From an uncultured Sutterella sp. (GTDB lineage Bacteria; Pseudomonadota; Gammaproteobacteria; Burkholderiales; Burkholderiaceae_F): 64,000 bases of DNA. Below the pieces are notes generated by a model, which did no database searches, had not been told where the DNA came from, and saw only the letters and a list, made by a program, of their open reading frames with translations. Positions 1-9,361 of this stretch are shown one piece after another. The stretch covers positions 1-64,000 of the forward strand of contig CAJMKD010000006.1 of the NCBI GenBank assembly GCA_905213905.1, in the 5' to 3' direction. Position 1 is the first letter of the stretch. Each line of letters begins with the position of its first letter. A program made the translations under genes and the position numbers.

Positions 1-1
1 C

Positions 2-124
2 CAGAAGCTGCACTGGGTTGCCTCCGGCTCGCACACTCCGCAGAAGGCGCGCGTGCTCCTGCAGCTCGCCCTCACGAAGACCGCCGACTGGAAGGAAGTC
101 CAGAAGTACTTCGACGAGTATTAA
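2..124 (+). CDS. ansB: L-asparaginase type II, C-terminal end only
   Basis: Only the last 40 residues lie in the window, ending in a TAA stop. The tail reads HTPQKARVLLQLALTKT and then ends in KYFDEY. This closely follows the C-terminus of periplasmic type II asparaginases, whose E. coli AnsB tail has AKARVLLQLALTQT and FNQY. The enzyme hydrolyses asparagine to aspartate and ammonia. Neither the active-site threonines nor any signal peptide can be seen here, so the periplasmic subtype is inferred from the tail alone. Confidence 0.72.
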   Translation, partial: QKLHWVASGSHTPQKARVLLQLALTKTADWKEVQKYFDEY

Positions 125-218
125 TCAGCAGCACGGCGCTTCTCCCAGCTCGATTCTCCCAGCTCGAAGAGGCGCCGCTGCATAAGTCTGCCCAGCTTTT
201 GCGCTGAGCGGAAAAGAA

Positions 219-260
219 AAAAAGCCTTCCGTTTGTCCGTCAGGGACCGGAAGGCTTTTT
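219..260. terminator. Bidirectional intrinsic terminator
   Basis: AAAAAGCCTTCCG (219-231) pairs with CGGAAGGCTTTTT (248-260) around a 16-nt loop. It has A and T tracts on both sides, so it can end the asparaginase transcript on the plus strand and the tRNA-Arg transcript on the minus strand. Confidence 0.85.
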
Positions 261-311
261 GTTTGCTTTTTTGTCCGCTCGTAGCGCATGCGCAGAGAAG
301 CGCCGTCGCGA

Positions 312-387
312 TGGTCGAGCCACCGGGACTCGAACCCAGATCGGTCCCTTAGGAGGGGACAGTTCTATCCAGTTGAACTATGGCCCG
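312..387 (-). tRNA. tRNA-Arg (anticodon CCU)
   Basis: The minus strand folds as a full cloverleaf of 76 nt with an encoded CCA end. The acceptor pairs CGGGCCA with TGGCTCG, the D arm is GTTC/GAAC, the anticodon stem is GTCCC/GGGAC with loop CTCCTAA, and the T arm carries TTCGAGT. The anticodon CCT reads the rare arginine codon AGG. A possible -10 (TACACT on the minus strand, 464-469) lies about 75 bp upstream, but its -35 is poor. The terminator at 219-260 follows the 3' end. Confidence 0.96.
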
Positions 388-567
388 AAAGTTCGCGGCT
401 CTTGCCGCAAAGATCGTGCGACATCGTCGGCAAAGCGCCGGCAGTGCGTGCAGCGGAATGCGAAGTGTAGCACGCTCAGGCGTCTAAAAAATGCTGCTCT
501 TCGCATTTCGGCTGCTTTCGCCTTCTAACGGTCGGCTCGATCGGCGTTGCGTCCTCACTGGATGCTG

Positions 568-3069
568 TCAATCGTCAAGCTTCTGAAGCCTCGGACGCGC
601 GATTTCAAGCATCAGCATGCGGACCTTGTCGGCAAAGCGAATGCGCACCTGGCACGCCGCGCCGCTTCCAATCACGGCTTCGACGACGCCGACGCCGAAA
701 TTGACGTGGGAAACGCGGTCGCCAGGCTCGAGGTCCGCGCCTGCCGCGCCTTCGGGCTTCGGCCCCGGCACGCGGATGCCGGCCGCGGCTGCGCGGCCGC
801 CGTAGCCGTACGCGCGCGCAGCAAAGCCGTCGCGCGCGCCGAAGCCGCTCGCAATTCCGCCGCTGTAGCTGCCCGAGCGCTCGCCGCTGCGGCCCCTCGA
901 ATAGCCAGTGCCGCCCGAGTAGCCCTTCGAGACGGCCGCGTGTCCGCCAGCGTACCCGGAACGGCTGCCTGAGCGGCTGCCGTAATAGCCGCCGTAGCCG
1001 CCTGCGCTGTTGCTGCGCCGCCCCGAATAATCGTCGAAGTAGCGGTCAACGCCGTCATCGTCCTCTTCTTCGTCTCTGCCGCCCGGCAGCTCTCGGATGT
1101 CGAGCAGATTCTGAGGAATTTCCTTGACGAAGGAGGAAATCGGATTGCGGAAGGTGTTTCCGTAGAGAAGCCGCTCGCGGCAGTGCGAAATCACGAGGCG
1201 CTGCTTGGCGCGGGTGATCGCCACGTACATGAGCCGCCGCTCTTCTTCAAGGCCGCCGCGCTCGCTTTTCTTATCCGTCTGCTTGACGGCGGAAAAGTGC
1301 GGGAAGATGCCTTCTTCGGCCCCGATGATGTAGACATACTTGAATTCGAGCCCCTTGGCTGCATGCACCGTCATGAGCTGAACGGCATCAACGCCCGCCT
1401 CTTCGTTCTTGTCGCCCGCTTCAAGCGTCGCCTGGGTGAGGAATCCCTCGATCGGCGTCGGCGTGTCTTCGCTGTAGTGCGCAAAGGCGCACTGATCGGC
1501 AGGAATGCCTTCGTTTTCGACATACCCCTTTGCAGCGTTGAGGATTTCATCCATGTTGGCGACGCGCTCGGTACCGTCCTTTTCTTTCATGTAGGCGTCG
1601 CGCAGCCCTGACATGTTGATCGCGCAGCGGATCGCCTTGTCGAGCGTCATCTCCTGCGCCGCCGTTCGCATCTTGAGGATGAGCGCATGAAAGGCGGCTA
1701 GTTTCGGCGGCACCTTCACGGTGTCGTCCGAGAGCGCCGCCCAGAGGCTCACGCCGCGCTCGCGCGCGGCTGCGGTAAGCGCCTCGATCGTTTTGGCGCC
1801 GATGCCGCGCGTCGGAAAGTTGACGACGCGCAGAAAGCTTGTGTCGTCCCAGGGATTCGTCATGAGCCGCAGATAAGCGAGCACGTGCTTCACTTCCGCG
1901 CGCTCGAAAAAGCGCAGGCCGCCATAGACGCGATACGGAATCCCGGCTGCCGCCAGCGCGCTTTCCATGGCGCGCGACTGCGAATTCATGCGGTAAAGCA
2001 CGGCAAAGTCGCGGTAGGCGTTTCTGCGGCGCCGTTCATGCGCAATGTCCTCGACCACCCACTGCGCTTCCGCGCGGTCGCTTGCCATTTCCTCAACGAC
2101 GATCTTGTCGCCGCGGCCGCCGGCGGTCCAGAGATTCTTGCCAAGACGCCCGGAATTCTTCGAAATCAGCCCGTTGGCCGCATCAAGAATCGTGCCGGTC
2201 GAGCGGTAGTTCTCTTCGAGTCGAATGGGCTCGGCAACCTTGAAGTCATTGAGAAAGTCCTCCATGTTGCCGACATTGGCGCCGCGGAACGCATAAATCG
2301 ACTGATCGTCGTCGCCCACAGCAAAGACCGCGTTGAGGGAGCGCCCCTCCGGGCCGAGTCCTTCGCCCGCCAGGAGCTTGAGCCAGCGGTACTGCAGGAT
2401 GTTCGTATCTTGGAATTCGTCGACGAGAATGTGGCGGAAGCGGTGCTGGTAGTGCGTGCGCACGAGCTCGTTGCGCTCAAGGAGCTCATAGCAGCGAAGG
2501 AGAAGCTCGGCAAAATCCACGACGCCCTCGCGCTGGCATTGCCGCTCGTATTCGACATAAAGCGACTTCGTCGTTTCGTCGCTGCTTTCCCCGCTAACTT
2601 GATTGGCGCGCAGTCCGTGCTCCTTGCTCCAGTTGATGAAGTTCTGAACGTACTTGGCGTCCGTCTTCTCCGGATCGACGTTCGCAGCCTTCATCACGCG
2701 CTTGATGAGCGAGAGCTGGTCGCCGCTGTCGAGAATCTGGAAAGTCTTCGGGAGCGCGGCGAATTCGGCGTGGCGGCGCAGAATCCGGTTGCAGAGCCCG
2801 TGGAAGGTGCCCACCCACATGCGCCGCAGATCATAGGGCAGCATCGCTTCGAGGCGCGTGAGCATTTCCTTGGCGGCCTTGTTCGTAAAGGTCACTGCGA
2901 GGATTTCATCCGTGCTCGCCAGATGCTCGTCAAGCAGGTATGCAATGCGCGAAGTGAGAACGCGCGTCTTACCGGAGCCGGCGCCCGCAAGAATGAGGAC
3001 GCTTTCTTCGGGGGCGGTAACCGCCTGAAGCTGTTTGGGATTGAGGCTTGAGAGCAGTTCTTGTTGCAT
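568..3069 (-). CDS. uvrD: UvrD/PcrA-type ATP-dependent DNA helicase with a Gly/Tyr/Ser-rich insert
   Basis: This 833-residue superfamily 1A 3'-5' helicase unwinds DNA in nucleotide-excision and mismatch repair. Visible motifs are the Q motif (LNPKQLQAV, residue 9 on), Walker A AGAGSGKT (28-35), VDEFQDTN (motif II), QLMTVHAAKGLEF (motif V) and YVAITRAK (motif VI). The last 55 or so residues (EPGDRVSHVNFGVGVV onward) match the Tudor-like C-terminal domain that contacts RNA polymerase in UvrD/PcrA. Between them, roughly residues 690-775, lies a Gly/Tyr/Ser/Arg-rich stretch that makes the protein about 110 residues longer than E. coli UvrD. The gene diverges from leuS across a 305-bp gap. Confidence 0.95.
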   Translation of the reverse strand: MQQELLSSLNPKQLQAVTAPEESVLILAGAGSGKTRVLTSRIAYLLDEHLASTDEILAVTFTNKAAKEMLTRLEAMLPYDLRRMWVGTFHGLCNRILRRHAEFAALPKTFQILDSGDQLSLIKRVMKAANVDPEKTDAKYVQNFINWSKEHGLRANQVSGESSDETTKSLYVEYERQCQREGVVDFAELLLRCYELLERNELVRTHYQHRFRHILVDEFQDTNILQYRWLKLLAGEGLGPEGRSLNAVFAVGDDDQSIYAFRGANVGNMEDFLNDFKVAEPIRLEENYRSTGTILDAANGLISKNSGRLGKNLWTAGGRGDKIVVEEMASDRAEAQWVVEDIAHERRRRNAYRDFAVLYRMNSQSRAMESALAAAGIPYRVYGGLRFFERAEVKHVLAYLRLMTNPWDDTSFLRVVNFPTRGIGAKTIEALTAAARERGVSLWAALSDDTVKVPPKLAAFHALILKMRTAAQEMTLDKAIRCAINMSGLRDAYMKEKDGTERVANMDEILNAAKGYVENEGIPADQCAFAHYSEDTPTPIEGFLTQATLEAGDKNEEAGVDAVQLMTVHAAKGLEFKYVYIIGAEEGIFPHFSAVKQTDKKSERGGLEEERRLMYVAITRAKQRLVISHCRERLLYGNTFRNPISSFVKEIPQNLLDIRELPGGRDEEEDDDGVDRYFDDYSGRRSNSAGGYGGYYGSRSGSRSGYAGGHAAVSKGYSGGTGYSRGRSGERSGSYSGGIASGFGARDGFAARAYGYGGRAAAAGIRVPGPKPEGAAGADLEPGDRVSHVNFGVGVVEAVIGSGAACQVRIRFADKVRMLMLEIARPRLQKLDD

Positions 3070-3374
3070 GGCATTCCGTCGCTTTGTGGCTTGCGTGCAT
3101 TCTCCGGCACGGGATTGGAGGCTCTAAATGTTAGCATATTTCAGCGCATGCGGCCGCCTTTGGGCGCGCTCTTGGCGGAAAAGCCGCCGCAAGCGCGCCA
3201 TCCTCGGCACAACCGCCTAGGCGAAGCGATCAGCCGTCATGAAGAGCCGCCGAAGGCGGCCGCACGCGCCGCAAGTCGCACAAAAGCACGCGCGGGCGCA
3301 GAAAACAAATGGCTATACTTTTCGACTGACTCAATTTTTTTCCAATCAACTCTCAATATTGGATTTGAAGCGTT
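3070..3374. promoter_or_regulatory. Divergent uvrD/leuS intergenic region
   Basis: These 305 bp separate the divergent starts of uvrD and leuS. A possible leuS -10, TATACT, sits at 3314-3319 without a good -35. The stretch 3330-3362 is AT-rich and precedes leuS. No T-box, leader peptide or convincing terminator was recognised. Confidence 0.35.
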
Positions 3375-6023
3375 ATGCGCGAGACTTACTCCCCGCAGGA
3401 AGTCGAGAGCGAAGTTCAGGGCATGTGGAAGGCCCGCGACGTCTATCGAGCCGTCGAAGACGCACTCGACGCACAGGGCAACCCGAAACCGAAGTTCTAC
3501 GTCTGCTCGATGCTCCCTTACCCGAGCGGCAAGCTGCACATGGGCCATGTGCGCAACTACACGCTCAACGACGTGATGTACCGCTACTTCCGCATGAAGG
3601 GCTACAACGTCATGACCCCGATGGGCTGGGACGCCTTCGGGCTGCCGGCTGAAAACGCCGCCATCGCCAAAAAGGTTGCGCCTGCGCAGTGGACCTACAA
3701 CAACATCGCCGACATGAAGGCGCAGATGGAGCCGCTCGGCCTCGCCTTCGACTGGTCGCGTGAAGTCGCCACGTGCCGCCCCGAGTACTACCGCTGGAAC
3801 CAGTGGATGTTCCTCAAGATGCTCGAGAAGGGCATCGCCTACCGCAAGACCCAGATCGTCAACTGGGACCCGGTCGACAAGACCGTGCTCGCCAACGAGC
3901 AGGTGATCGACGGCCGCGGCTGGCGCTCGGGCGCCGTCGTTGAAAAGCGCGAAATTCCCGGCTACTACCTCGGCATCACGCAGTACGCGCAGGAGCTCCT
4001 TGACGACCTCAAGCAGCTCGACGGCTGGCCCGAACAGGTCCGGCGCATGCAGGAGCACTGGATCGGCCGCTCGGAAGGCCTGACGATCACGTTCCCCTAC
4101 GAGCTTGACGGCGAACCGCAGACGCTTCGCGTCTACACGACCCGCCCTGACACGCTGATGGGCGTCACCTTCATGTCGATCGCCGCCGAGCATCCCCTCG
4201 CCGCCCGCCTCGCCAAAGACAAGCCCGAACTGCAGGCCTTCATCAAGGAATGCGCCAAGGGCTCCGTCTCTGAAGCCGACATGGCAACGATGGAAAAGAA
4301 GGGCGTGCCCACGGGCTTTTCGGTGAAGCATCCGCTCACGGGCGAAGATGTGCCCGTCTGGATCGGCAATTATGTCCTCATGAGCTACGGCGAAGGCGCC
4401 GTCATGGGCGTGCCTGCGCACGACGAGCGCGACTTCGCTTTTGCCAAGAAGTTCGGCATCCCCATCAAGCAGGTCGTGGCCGTCGAAGGCAAGACCTATT
4501 CGACCGACGCCTGGGAAGAGTGGTACGCGGAAAAATCCGACGACACCCACCTCGTCAACTCCGGCAAATACGATGGCCTGGGCTTCCACGCCGCCTTTGA
4601 AGCCATCCTCGCCGATCTCGCCGCGAAGGGCTTCGGCGAAAAGAAGGTGCAGTTCCGTCTCCGCGACTGGGGCATCTCCCGCCAGCGCTACTGGGGCACG
4701 CCGATCCCGATCATCAAGTGCCCGCACTGCGGCCCGGTCCCGGTTCCCTACGAAGATCTGCCGGTCGTTCTGCCCGAAGACCTCGTGCCCGACGGCAGCG
4801 GCAATCCGCTTGACAAGTGCGACGCCTTCAAGAAGGTGAAGTGCCCGAAGTGCGGCTGCGACGCAGAGCGCGAAACGGACACGATGGACACCTTCGTCGA
4901 CTCCTCCTGGTACTTCCAGCGCTACTGCTCGCCTGACTGCTCGACGGCCATGGTCGACAAGCGCGCCGACTACTGGATGCCGATGGATCAGTACATCGGC
5001 GGCATCGAGCATGCGGTGCTCCACCTCCTTTACGCCCGCTTCTGGACGAAAGTGATGCGCGACCTCGGCCTCGTCAAGTACGACGAGCCTTTCAAGCGCC
5101 TCTTCACGCAGGGCATGCTGATGGCCGAGTGCTTCTACCGCGACCTGCCCGACGGGCACCGCCGCTGGTACTACCCCGATGAAGTTGAGGTGCAGTTCGA
5201 CGAAAAGGGCCGTCCTTCGGGCGCCATTTCGAAGGAAGACAGCGAACCCGTCGTTCTCGGCGGCATCGAAAAGATGTCGAAGTCGAAGTGCAACGTCGTC
5301 GAGCCGCGCGACATCATCAACAAGTACGGCGCCGACACGGCCCGCAGCTTCGTGATGTTTGCCGGCCCGCCCGATCAGTCTGCCGCCTGGTCCAATTCCG
5401 GCGCCGAAGGCACCTTCCGCTTCCTGCGCCGCATTTGGAACTGGGCCTATGCCCATCGCGAAGCGCTCGCCGCTGCGCCGATGCCGGCTGACGCTGACTT
5501 CGCCGCCATGACGCTCTCGCACGATGCGAAGCATCTGCGCCGCGAGGTGCACGCCGCGCTTCGTCAGGCCGAATACGACTTCGACCGCATGCAGTACAAC
5601 ACGGTCGTTTCCGCCTGCATGAAGATGTTCAACGCAATCGAAGCGTTTAAGGAAACGGGCGCCGCTGCGGATGCCGTGCGCAAGGAAACGGGGTCCCTGC
5701 TGCTGCGCACGCTCTATCCGATCGCGCCGCACATCACGACGTCCATCTGGGGCGAGCTCGGCTACATCGAAGCCCAGGGCGAACTCATTGATGCGCCGTG
5801 GCCGAAGTGGAGCGAAGAGGCCATCGCCGCCGACGAACTCAAGCTCGTCGTGCAGGTGAACGGCAAGCTGCGCGGCGAGATTTTGGTCGACGCCGACGCC
5901 GATCAGAAGACGATCGAGGAAGTTGCGCTCGCCAACCCCGACGTCAAGCGCTTCGTGGGCGAACTCACGGTGAGAAAGATCATCATCGTGAAGAACAAGC
6001 TCGTGAACGTCGTCGCGAAATAA
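3375..6023 (+). CDS. leuS: Leucyl-tRNA synthetase
   Basis: At 882 residues this has the usual length for a bacterial class Ia LeuRS. It attaches leucine to tRNA-Leu in the cytoplasm. The HIGH motif appears as LHMGH (54-58) and KMSKS at about residues 633-637. A CP1 editing region lies between them, with TTRPDTLMG and the GVPAHDERD segment that lines the hydrolytic site. The zinc-type insert CPHCGPV...CPKCGC follows. The start gives the family N-terminus YSPQEVESEVQGMW. A strong terminator follows at 6091-6124, so lptE downstream probably has its own promoter. Confidence 0.98.
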   Translation: MRETYSPQEVESEVQGMWKARDVYRAVEDALDAQGNPKPKFYVCSMLPYPSGKLHMGHVRNYTLNDVMYRYFRMKGYNVMTPMGWDAFGLPAENAAIAKKVAPAQWTYNNIADMKAQMEPLGLAFDWSREVATCRPEYYRWNQWMFLKMLEKGIAYRKTQIVNWDPVDKTVLANEQVIDGRGWRSGAVVEKREIPGYYLGITQYAQELLDDLKQLDGWPEQVRRMQEHWIGRSEGLTITFPYELDGEPQTLRVYTTRPDTLMGVTFMSIAAEHPLAARLAKDKPELQAFIKECAKGSVSEADMATMEKKGVPTGFSVKHPLTGEDVPVWIGNYVLMSYGEGAVMGVPAHDERDFAFAKKFGIPIKQVVAVEGKTYSTDAWEEWYAEKSDDTHLVNSGKYDGLGFHAAFEAILADLAAKGFGEKKVQFRLRDWGISRQRYWGTPIPIIKCPHCGPVPVPYEDLPVVLPEDLVPDGSGNPLDKCDAFKKVKCPKCGCDAERETDTMDTFVDSSWYFQRYCSPDCSTAMVDKRADYWMPMDQYIGGIEHAVLHLLYARFWTKVMRDLGLVKYDEPFKRLFTQGMLMAECFYRDLPDGHRRWYYPDEVEVQFDEKGRPSGAISKEDSEPVVLGGIEKMSKSKCNVVEPRDIINKYGADTARSFVMFAGPPDQSAAWSNSGAEGTFRFLRRIWNWAYAHREALAAAPMPADADFAAMTLSHDAKHLRREVHAALRQAEYDFDRMQYNTVVSACMKMFNAIEAFKETGAAADAVRKETGSLLLRTLYPIAPHITTSIWGELGYIEAQGELIDAPWPKWSEEAIAADELKLVVQVNGKLRGEILVDADADQKTIEEVALANPDVKRFVGELTVRKIIIVKNKLVNVVAK

Positions 6024-6032
6024 GTGCGAAGA

Positions 6033-6056
6033 GGCGCCCGGCCCGCCGGGCGCCTC
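6033..6056 (+). other. GC-rich hairpin after leuS
   Basis: GAGGCGCCCGG and CCGGGCGCCTC form a near-perfect 11-bp stem ten bases after the leuS stop, with no T tract. It may stabilise the leuS 3' end; the actual terminator appears to be the next hairpin. Confidence 0.5.
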
Positions 6057-6090
6057 GCTTCGATGGCGCCCGCGTGCTCGGCACCGCTTT

Positions 6091-6124
6091 CGGCATCAGA
6101 CGCCGAAGCGATGCCGATTTTTTT
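6091..6124 (+). terminator. leuS intrinsic terminator
   Basis: CGGCATC (6091-6097) pairs with GATGCCG (6110-6116) across a 12-nt loop and is followed by A and seven T. Confidence 0.8.
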
Positions 6125-6311
6125 ATTGGCGTCTGAGCGGCGCAGCCGAAGCTTTGCCTGATGGCGCGTGAGCGCGCGAACGCCATATCTTCGCGCACCG
6201 CCCGATAAGACAATGTAAAATTCGCTGGTCTGGCGCACTCGGCATTGCCGCCGTCCCGGCAGGGCGCCATTGGCCGCCAGACCACGTACGCATTTAACTT
6301 CTTGGCTTCAC

Positions 6312-6812
6312 ATGCTTCAGACTCGACGCGCCCTGCTCTCCGCCGCCGGCGCCGGCCTCCTCCTTTCAGGCTGCGGCTTCCGTCTTCGCGGCCACTTCCA
6401 GGCGCCTTTTGAAACGCTTTACCTGCAGATGCGCGAAAACACGCGCTTCTCCGGCCTTCTGAAGCGCATGATCGAGTCAGGCTCCAACATTCGCTGCGTC
6501 AAAAACCCCAATGAAGCCGAAGCGGTGCTCGAGCTCATCAATCAGCGGCGCGATCGAGAAGTGCTCTCCATCAGCGACTCGGGCCGCGCCCGCGAGTATG
6601 AGCTCACGCTCACGATCGAATTCCGGGTCACGTCGACCTACGACGACTTTACGTACGTCGAGCCGACGCAGCTCGTTGCGCATCGCGACATCACCTATTC
6701 GGAAAGCGAATTCCTCTCTCGCGAAAAGGAAGAGGAAGTCCTTTACCGAGATATGGAAAACGATCTCATCGCGCAGATGATCCGCTATCTTGAAGCGTCG
6801 AGGCATCCGTGA
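6312..6812 (+). CDS. lptE: LPS-assembly lipoprotein LptE
   Basis: This outer-membrane lipoprotein of 166 residues plugs the LptD barrel and helps insert lipopolysaccharide. The ATG at 6312 gives a lipoprotein signal, MLQTRRALLSAAGAGLLLSG, with the lipobox cysteine directly after it and the family signature CGFRLRG. An upstream in-frame ATG at 6270 would bury the signal and is not preferred. The position between leuS and holA is the normal betaproteobacterial order and supports the call. The stop overlaps the GTG start of holA by four bases, implying translational coupling. Confidence 0.93.
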   Translation: MLQTRRALLSAAGAGLLLSGCGFRLRGHFQAPFETLYLQMRENTRFSGLLKRMIESGSNIRCVKNPNEAEAVLELINQRRDREVLSISDSGRAREYELTLTIEFRVTSTYDDFTYVEPTQLVAHRDITYSESEFLSREKEEEVLYRDMENDLIAQMIRYLEASRHP

Positions 6813-7807
6813 CAGTCGCCGCCTCGGCGCTCGCCGATTATCTTGACCAGACGCCGACGCTCGCCCCCTTCTGGCTGGTGACGGGCGCCGAAGAGCTCCT
6901 CAAGCTCGAAAGCGCAGATCTTCTGCGGGCGCGCGCACGCGCGCTCGGCTACTGCGACCGGCAAGTGCTCGAAATGTCCGCTTCTTCCGACTGGTCGCAG
7001 CTCATGGACTCTGCAGCATCGATCGGCATGTTCGCCGAGCAGAAGCTCCTTGAAGTGCGCCTTGCCGGCAAGCCCGGCGTTCGGGGCGCGCCTGCGCTCG
7101 AGCGATTCGTCCAGACGCCCTTCGAAGGCGTCGTCACGGTCTTCACGGCGCCCAAGCCCGACTGGCAGGGCGAAAAAGCCGGCTGGTGGCAGGCCCTCGT
7201 GCGCGCGTCGACAGTCATCGACTGCAGTCCCGTCCCGCGCGAGCAGCTGCCGAGATGGCTCGCGCAGCGGCTTTCGAAAAACGGCCAGCACGCTTCCCAG
7301 GATGCGCTTGAGCGCTTTGCCGATCTTGTCGAAGGCAATCTGCTTGCCGCCAAGCAGGAGGTCGCCAAGCTGAGCCTCCTCTTTCCCGCAGGGGAAATCA
7401 CGGCGGAGAATATTGACGCCTGCGTGAGCAACAGCTCCCGCTACGGCACGGATGCGCTCATCCGCAGCACGCTTCTCGGCGAAGCCGACCGCGTTGCGCG
7501 CATCGTCGACGGCCTTGAAGCGCAGGCTGAACCCTTCCCGCTCATTCTCATGATGCTGACGATGCAGCTGCGGTCCGTCATACGGCTGCGCGCAGCGTAC
7601 GACCGCCGCGAGAACTTTGCGCGCGGCGTCTTCCGCACGCCGGAACTTGATCGCGCAGCAAGGCGCCTCAAGCCGCAGCGCGTCGCTGCGGCGCTTGCCG
7701 TCTGCGCCGATATCGACCGCATCTCAAAAGGCATTCCGGTGCCGGGCCGCGACAGCAATCCCTGGATCGAACTCAAAAGCGTCTGCCTTTTTCTTGCCGC
7801 CCGCTGA
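6809..7807 (+). CDS. holA: DNA polymerase III subunit delta
   Basis: HolA (332 residues) is the clamp-loader delta subunit that opens the beta sliding clamp. Family features are the N-terminal FWLVTGAEELLKLESAD, the central EGNLLAAKQEVAKLSLLF segment and a C-terminal collar domain. Translation starts at GTG overlapping the lptE stop (GTGA), so the two genes form an operon. It is followed by proA after 160 bp, as in other Burkholderiales. Confidence 0.95.
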   Translation: MTVAASALADYLDQTPTLAPFWLVTGAEELLKLESADLLRARARALGYCDRQVLEMSASSDWSQLMDSAASIGMFAEQKLLEVRLAGKPGVRGAPALERFVQTPFEGVVTVFTAPKPDWQGEKAGWWQALVRASTVIDCSPVPREQLPRWLAQRLSKNGQHASQDALERFADLVEGNLLAAKQEVAKLSLLFPAGEITAENIDACVSNSSRYGTDALIRSTLLGEADRVARIVDGLEAQAEPFPLILMMLTMQLRSVIRLRAAYDRRENFARGVFRTPELDRAARRLKPQRVAAALAVCADIDRISKGIPVPGRDSNPWIELKSVCLFLAAR

Positions 7808-7929
7808 AGAACGCCGCTAAAACTCGGGTTTCCGTCGGGCTGATGGCGCTGTTGCGTCCTAAAATGATGGGATCGTGCCCGAAGCTGCGCCAAGCGCAGC
7901 AGGGTCGGGCTCTCCGAACACGCCTTGAG

Positions 7930-7950
7930 CCCCGCCACGCAAGTGCGGGG
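7930..7950 (+). promoter_or_regulatory. Hairpin in the proA leader
   Basis: CCCCGC (7930-7935) pairs with GCGGGG (7945-7950), followed by six A, 17 bases before the proA ATG. It lies just upstream of the ribosome-binding region and could affect initiation; on the minus strand the tract would read as T's. Confidence 0.4.
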
Positions 7951-7967
7951 AAAAAAGTCCCAATTCT

Positions 7968-9257
7968 ATGACCACGACAGAAACAGCCACTGACGCCAAG
8001 CGCGTCGTTGAAACGCTCGGCCGGACGGCGCGCGCTGCCGCCCGAAAAATGGCGAGCGCGCAGACCGGACAGAAGAACCGCGCACTTGAAACGCTCGCGC
8101 GCCTTCTCGTTTCGGAGCGCGAGGCCATCTTTGCCGCCAATCGCATCGATCTGGAGAAGGCCCGCGCCGAAGGGCTCTCGGAAGCCTTCCTTGACCGGCT
8201 CGCCATCAGCGAAAAGGTGCTCGACCGAATGGCCGAAGGCGTGCGCGAAATCGAAGCGCTGCCCGACCCGGTGGGTGAAATTGAATCGCTGCGGCCGCGC
8301 CCCACGGGCATTTCGGTCGGCCGCATGCGCGTGCCGCTCGGCGTCATCGCGATGATTTTCGAATCGCGCCCGAACGTCACGATCGACGCATCGGCGCTCG
8401 CCATCAAGTCCGGCAACGCCATTATTCTGCGCGGCGGGCACGAAGCGCTCGAAAGCAACAAGGCGCTCGCGGCGCTTGTCTCCCGCGCGCTCGAAAGCGC
8501 AGGCCTCCCGGGCGAAGGCGTGCAGATGGTGACCACGAGCGACCGCAGCGTCGTGGGCGAACTCATCCGCGCGCGAGAATGGGTGGACGTGCTCATTCCG
8601 CGCGGCGGCAAGGGGCTCATCTCGCGCCTCATGCGCGAAGCAACGGTGCCGATGATCAAGCACCTCGACGGCATCTGCCACACCTACGTCGACGCCGCAG
8701 CCGACATCGACATGGCCGTGCGCGTCGTCGACAATGCGAAGACGCAGCGCTACTCGCCCTGCAACGCAACGGAAACGCTCCTCGTGCATCAGGCGGCTGC
8801 GGCGGCCTTCCTGCCGAAAATAGGCCGCATCTTTGCAGAGAAAGGCGTTGAGATGCGCGCCGATCCCCGCGCGCTTGCCATTCTTGCCGCCGCAGAGCTG
8901 CCGGTGATTCCTGCCAAGGACGAGGACTGGGACACCGAATACAATGCGCCTGTCATCAGCATTGCCGTGGTCGACTCCCTCGACCAAGCGATCGACTTCA
9001 TTGCCGAGCACGGCTCGCAGCACACCGACGCCATCGTCACGAACGACTGGACGGCCGCCAATCGCTTCCTGCGCGAAGTCGATTCCAGCTCCGTCATGGT
9101 CAATGCGTCGACGCGCTTTGCCGACGGCTTTGAATACGGCCTCGGCGCCGAAATCGGCATCTCGACCGACAAGCTGCACGTGCGCGGCCCCGTCGGCCTC
9201 GAGGGCCTTACGAATCTCAAGTACGTTGTGCTCGGACACGGCGAAGGCCGAAGCTAA
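7968..9257 (+). CDS. proA: Gamma-glutamyl phosphate reductase
   Basis: ProA (429 residues) catalyses the NADPH-dependent second step of proline synthesis, giving glutamate-5-semialdehyde. It belongs to the aldehyde dehydrogenase superfamily. Visible features are GVIAMIFESRPNVTIDA, the IPRGGKGLI segment, HLDGICHTYVD with the catalytic cysteine, and the C-terminal GLEGLTNLKYVVLG. Length is normal. proC, the third step, lies at 24.75 kb in the same window; proB is not seen. Confidence 0.98.
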   Translation: MTTTETATDAKRVVETLGRTARAAARKMASAQTGQKNRALETLARLLVSEREAIFAANRIDLEKARAEGLSEAFLDRLAISEKVLDRMAEGVREIEALPDPVGEIESLRPRPTGISVGRMRVPLGVIAMIFESRPNVTIDASALAIKSGNAIILRGGHEALESNKALAALVSRALESAGLPGEGVQMVTTSDRSVVGELIRAREWVDVLIPRGGKGLISRLMREATVPMIKHLDGICHTYVDAAADIDMAVRVVDNAKTQRYSPCNATETLLVHQAAAAAFLPKIGRIFAEKGVEMRADPRALAILAAAELPVIPAKDEDWDTEYNAPVISIAVVDSLDQAIDFIAEHGSQHTDAIVTNDWTAANRFLREVDSSSVMVNASTRFADGFEYGLGAEIGISTDKLHVRGPVGLEGLTNLKYVVLGHGEGRS

Positions 9258-9361
9258 AGCCCTGCCGGCGCGCCGAGCGCCATCGCGATACGCATGACCG
9301 GCGCGCCGCCTGCACCCTCTTTCGCGGCGCGCCGCTACTTTCAACGAACACCAAGGACACC

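Noticed and set aside
3070..3374. T-box or leucine leader peptide before leuS
   Set aside because: No T-box sequence, no Leu-rich small open frame with terminator, and T-boxes are not expected in this group.
3237..5732. 831-codon open frame antisense to leuS
   Set aside because: leuS is unmistakable on the other strand. The antisense frame has a His/Val/Ala/Arg-rich composition typical of GC-rich shadow frames and no domain.
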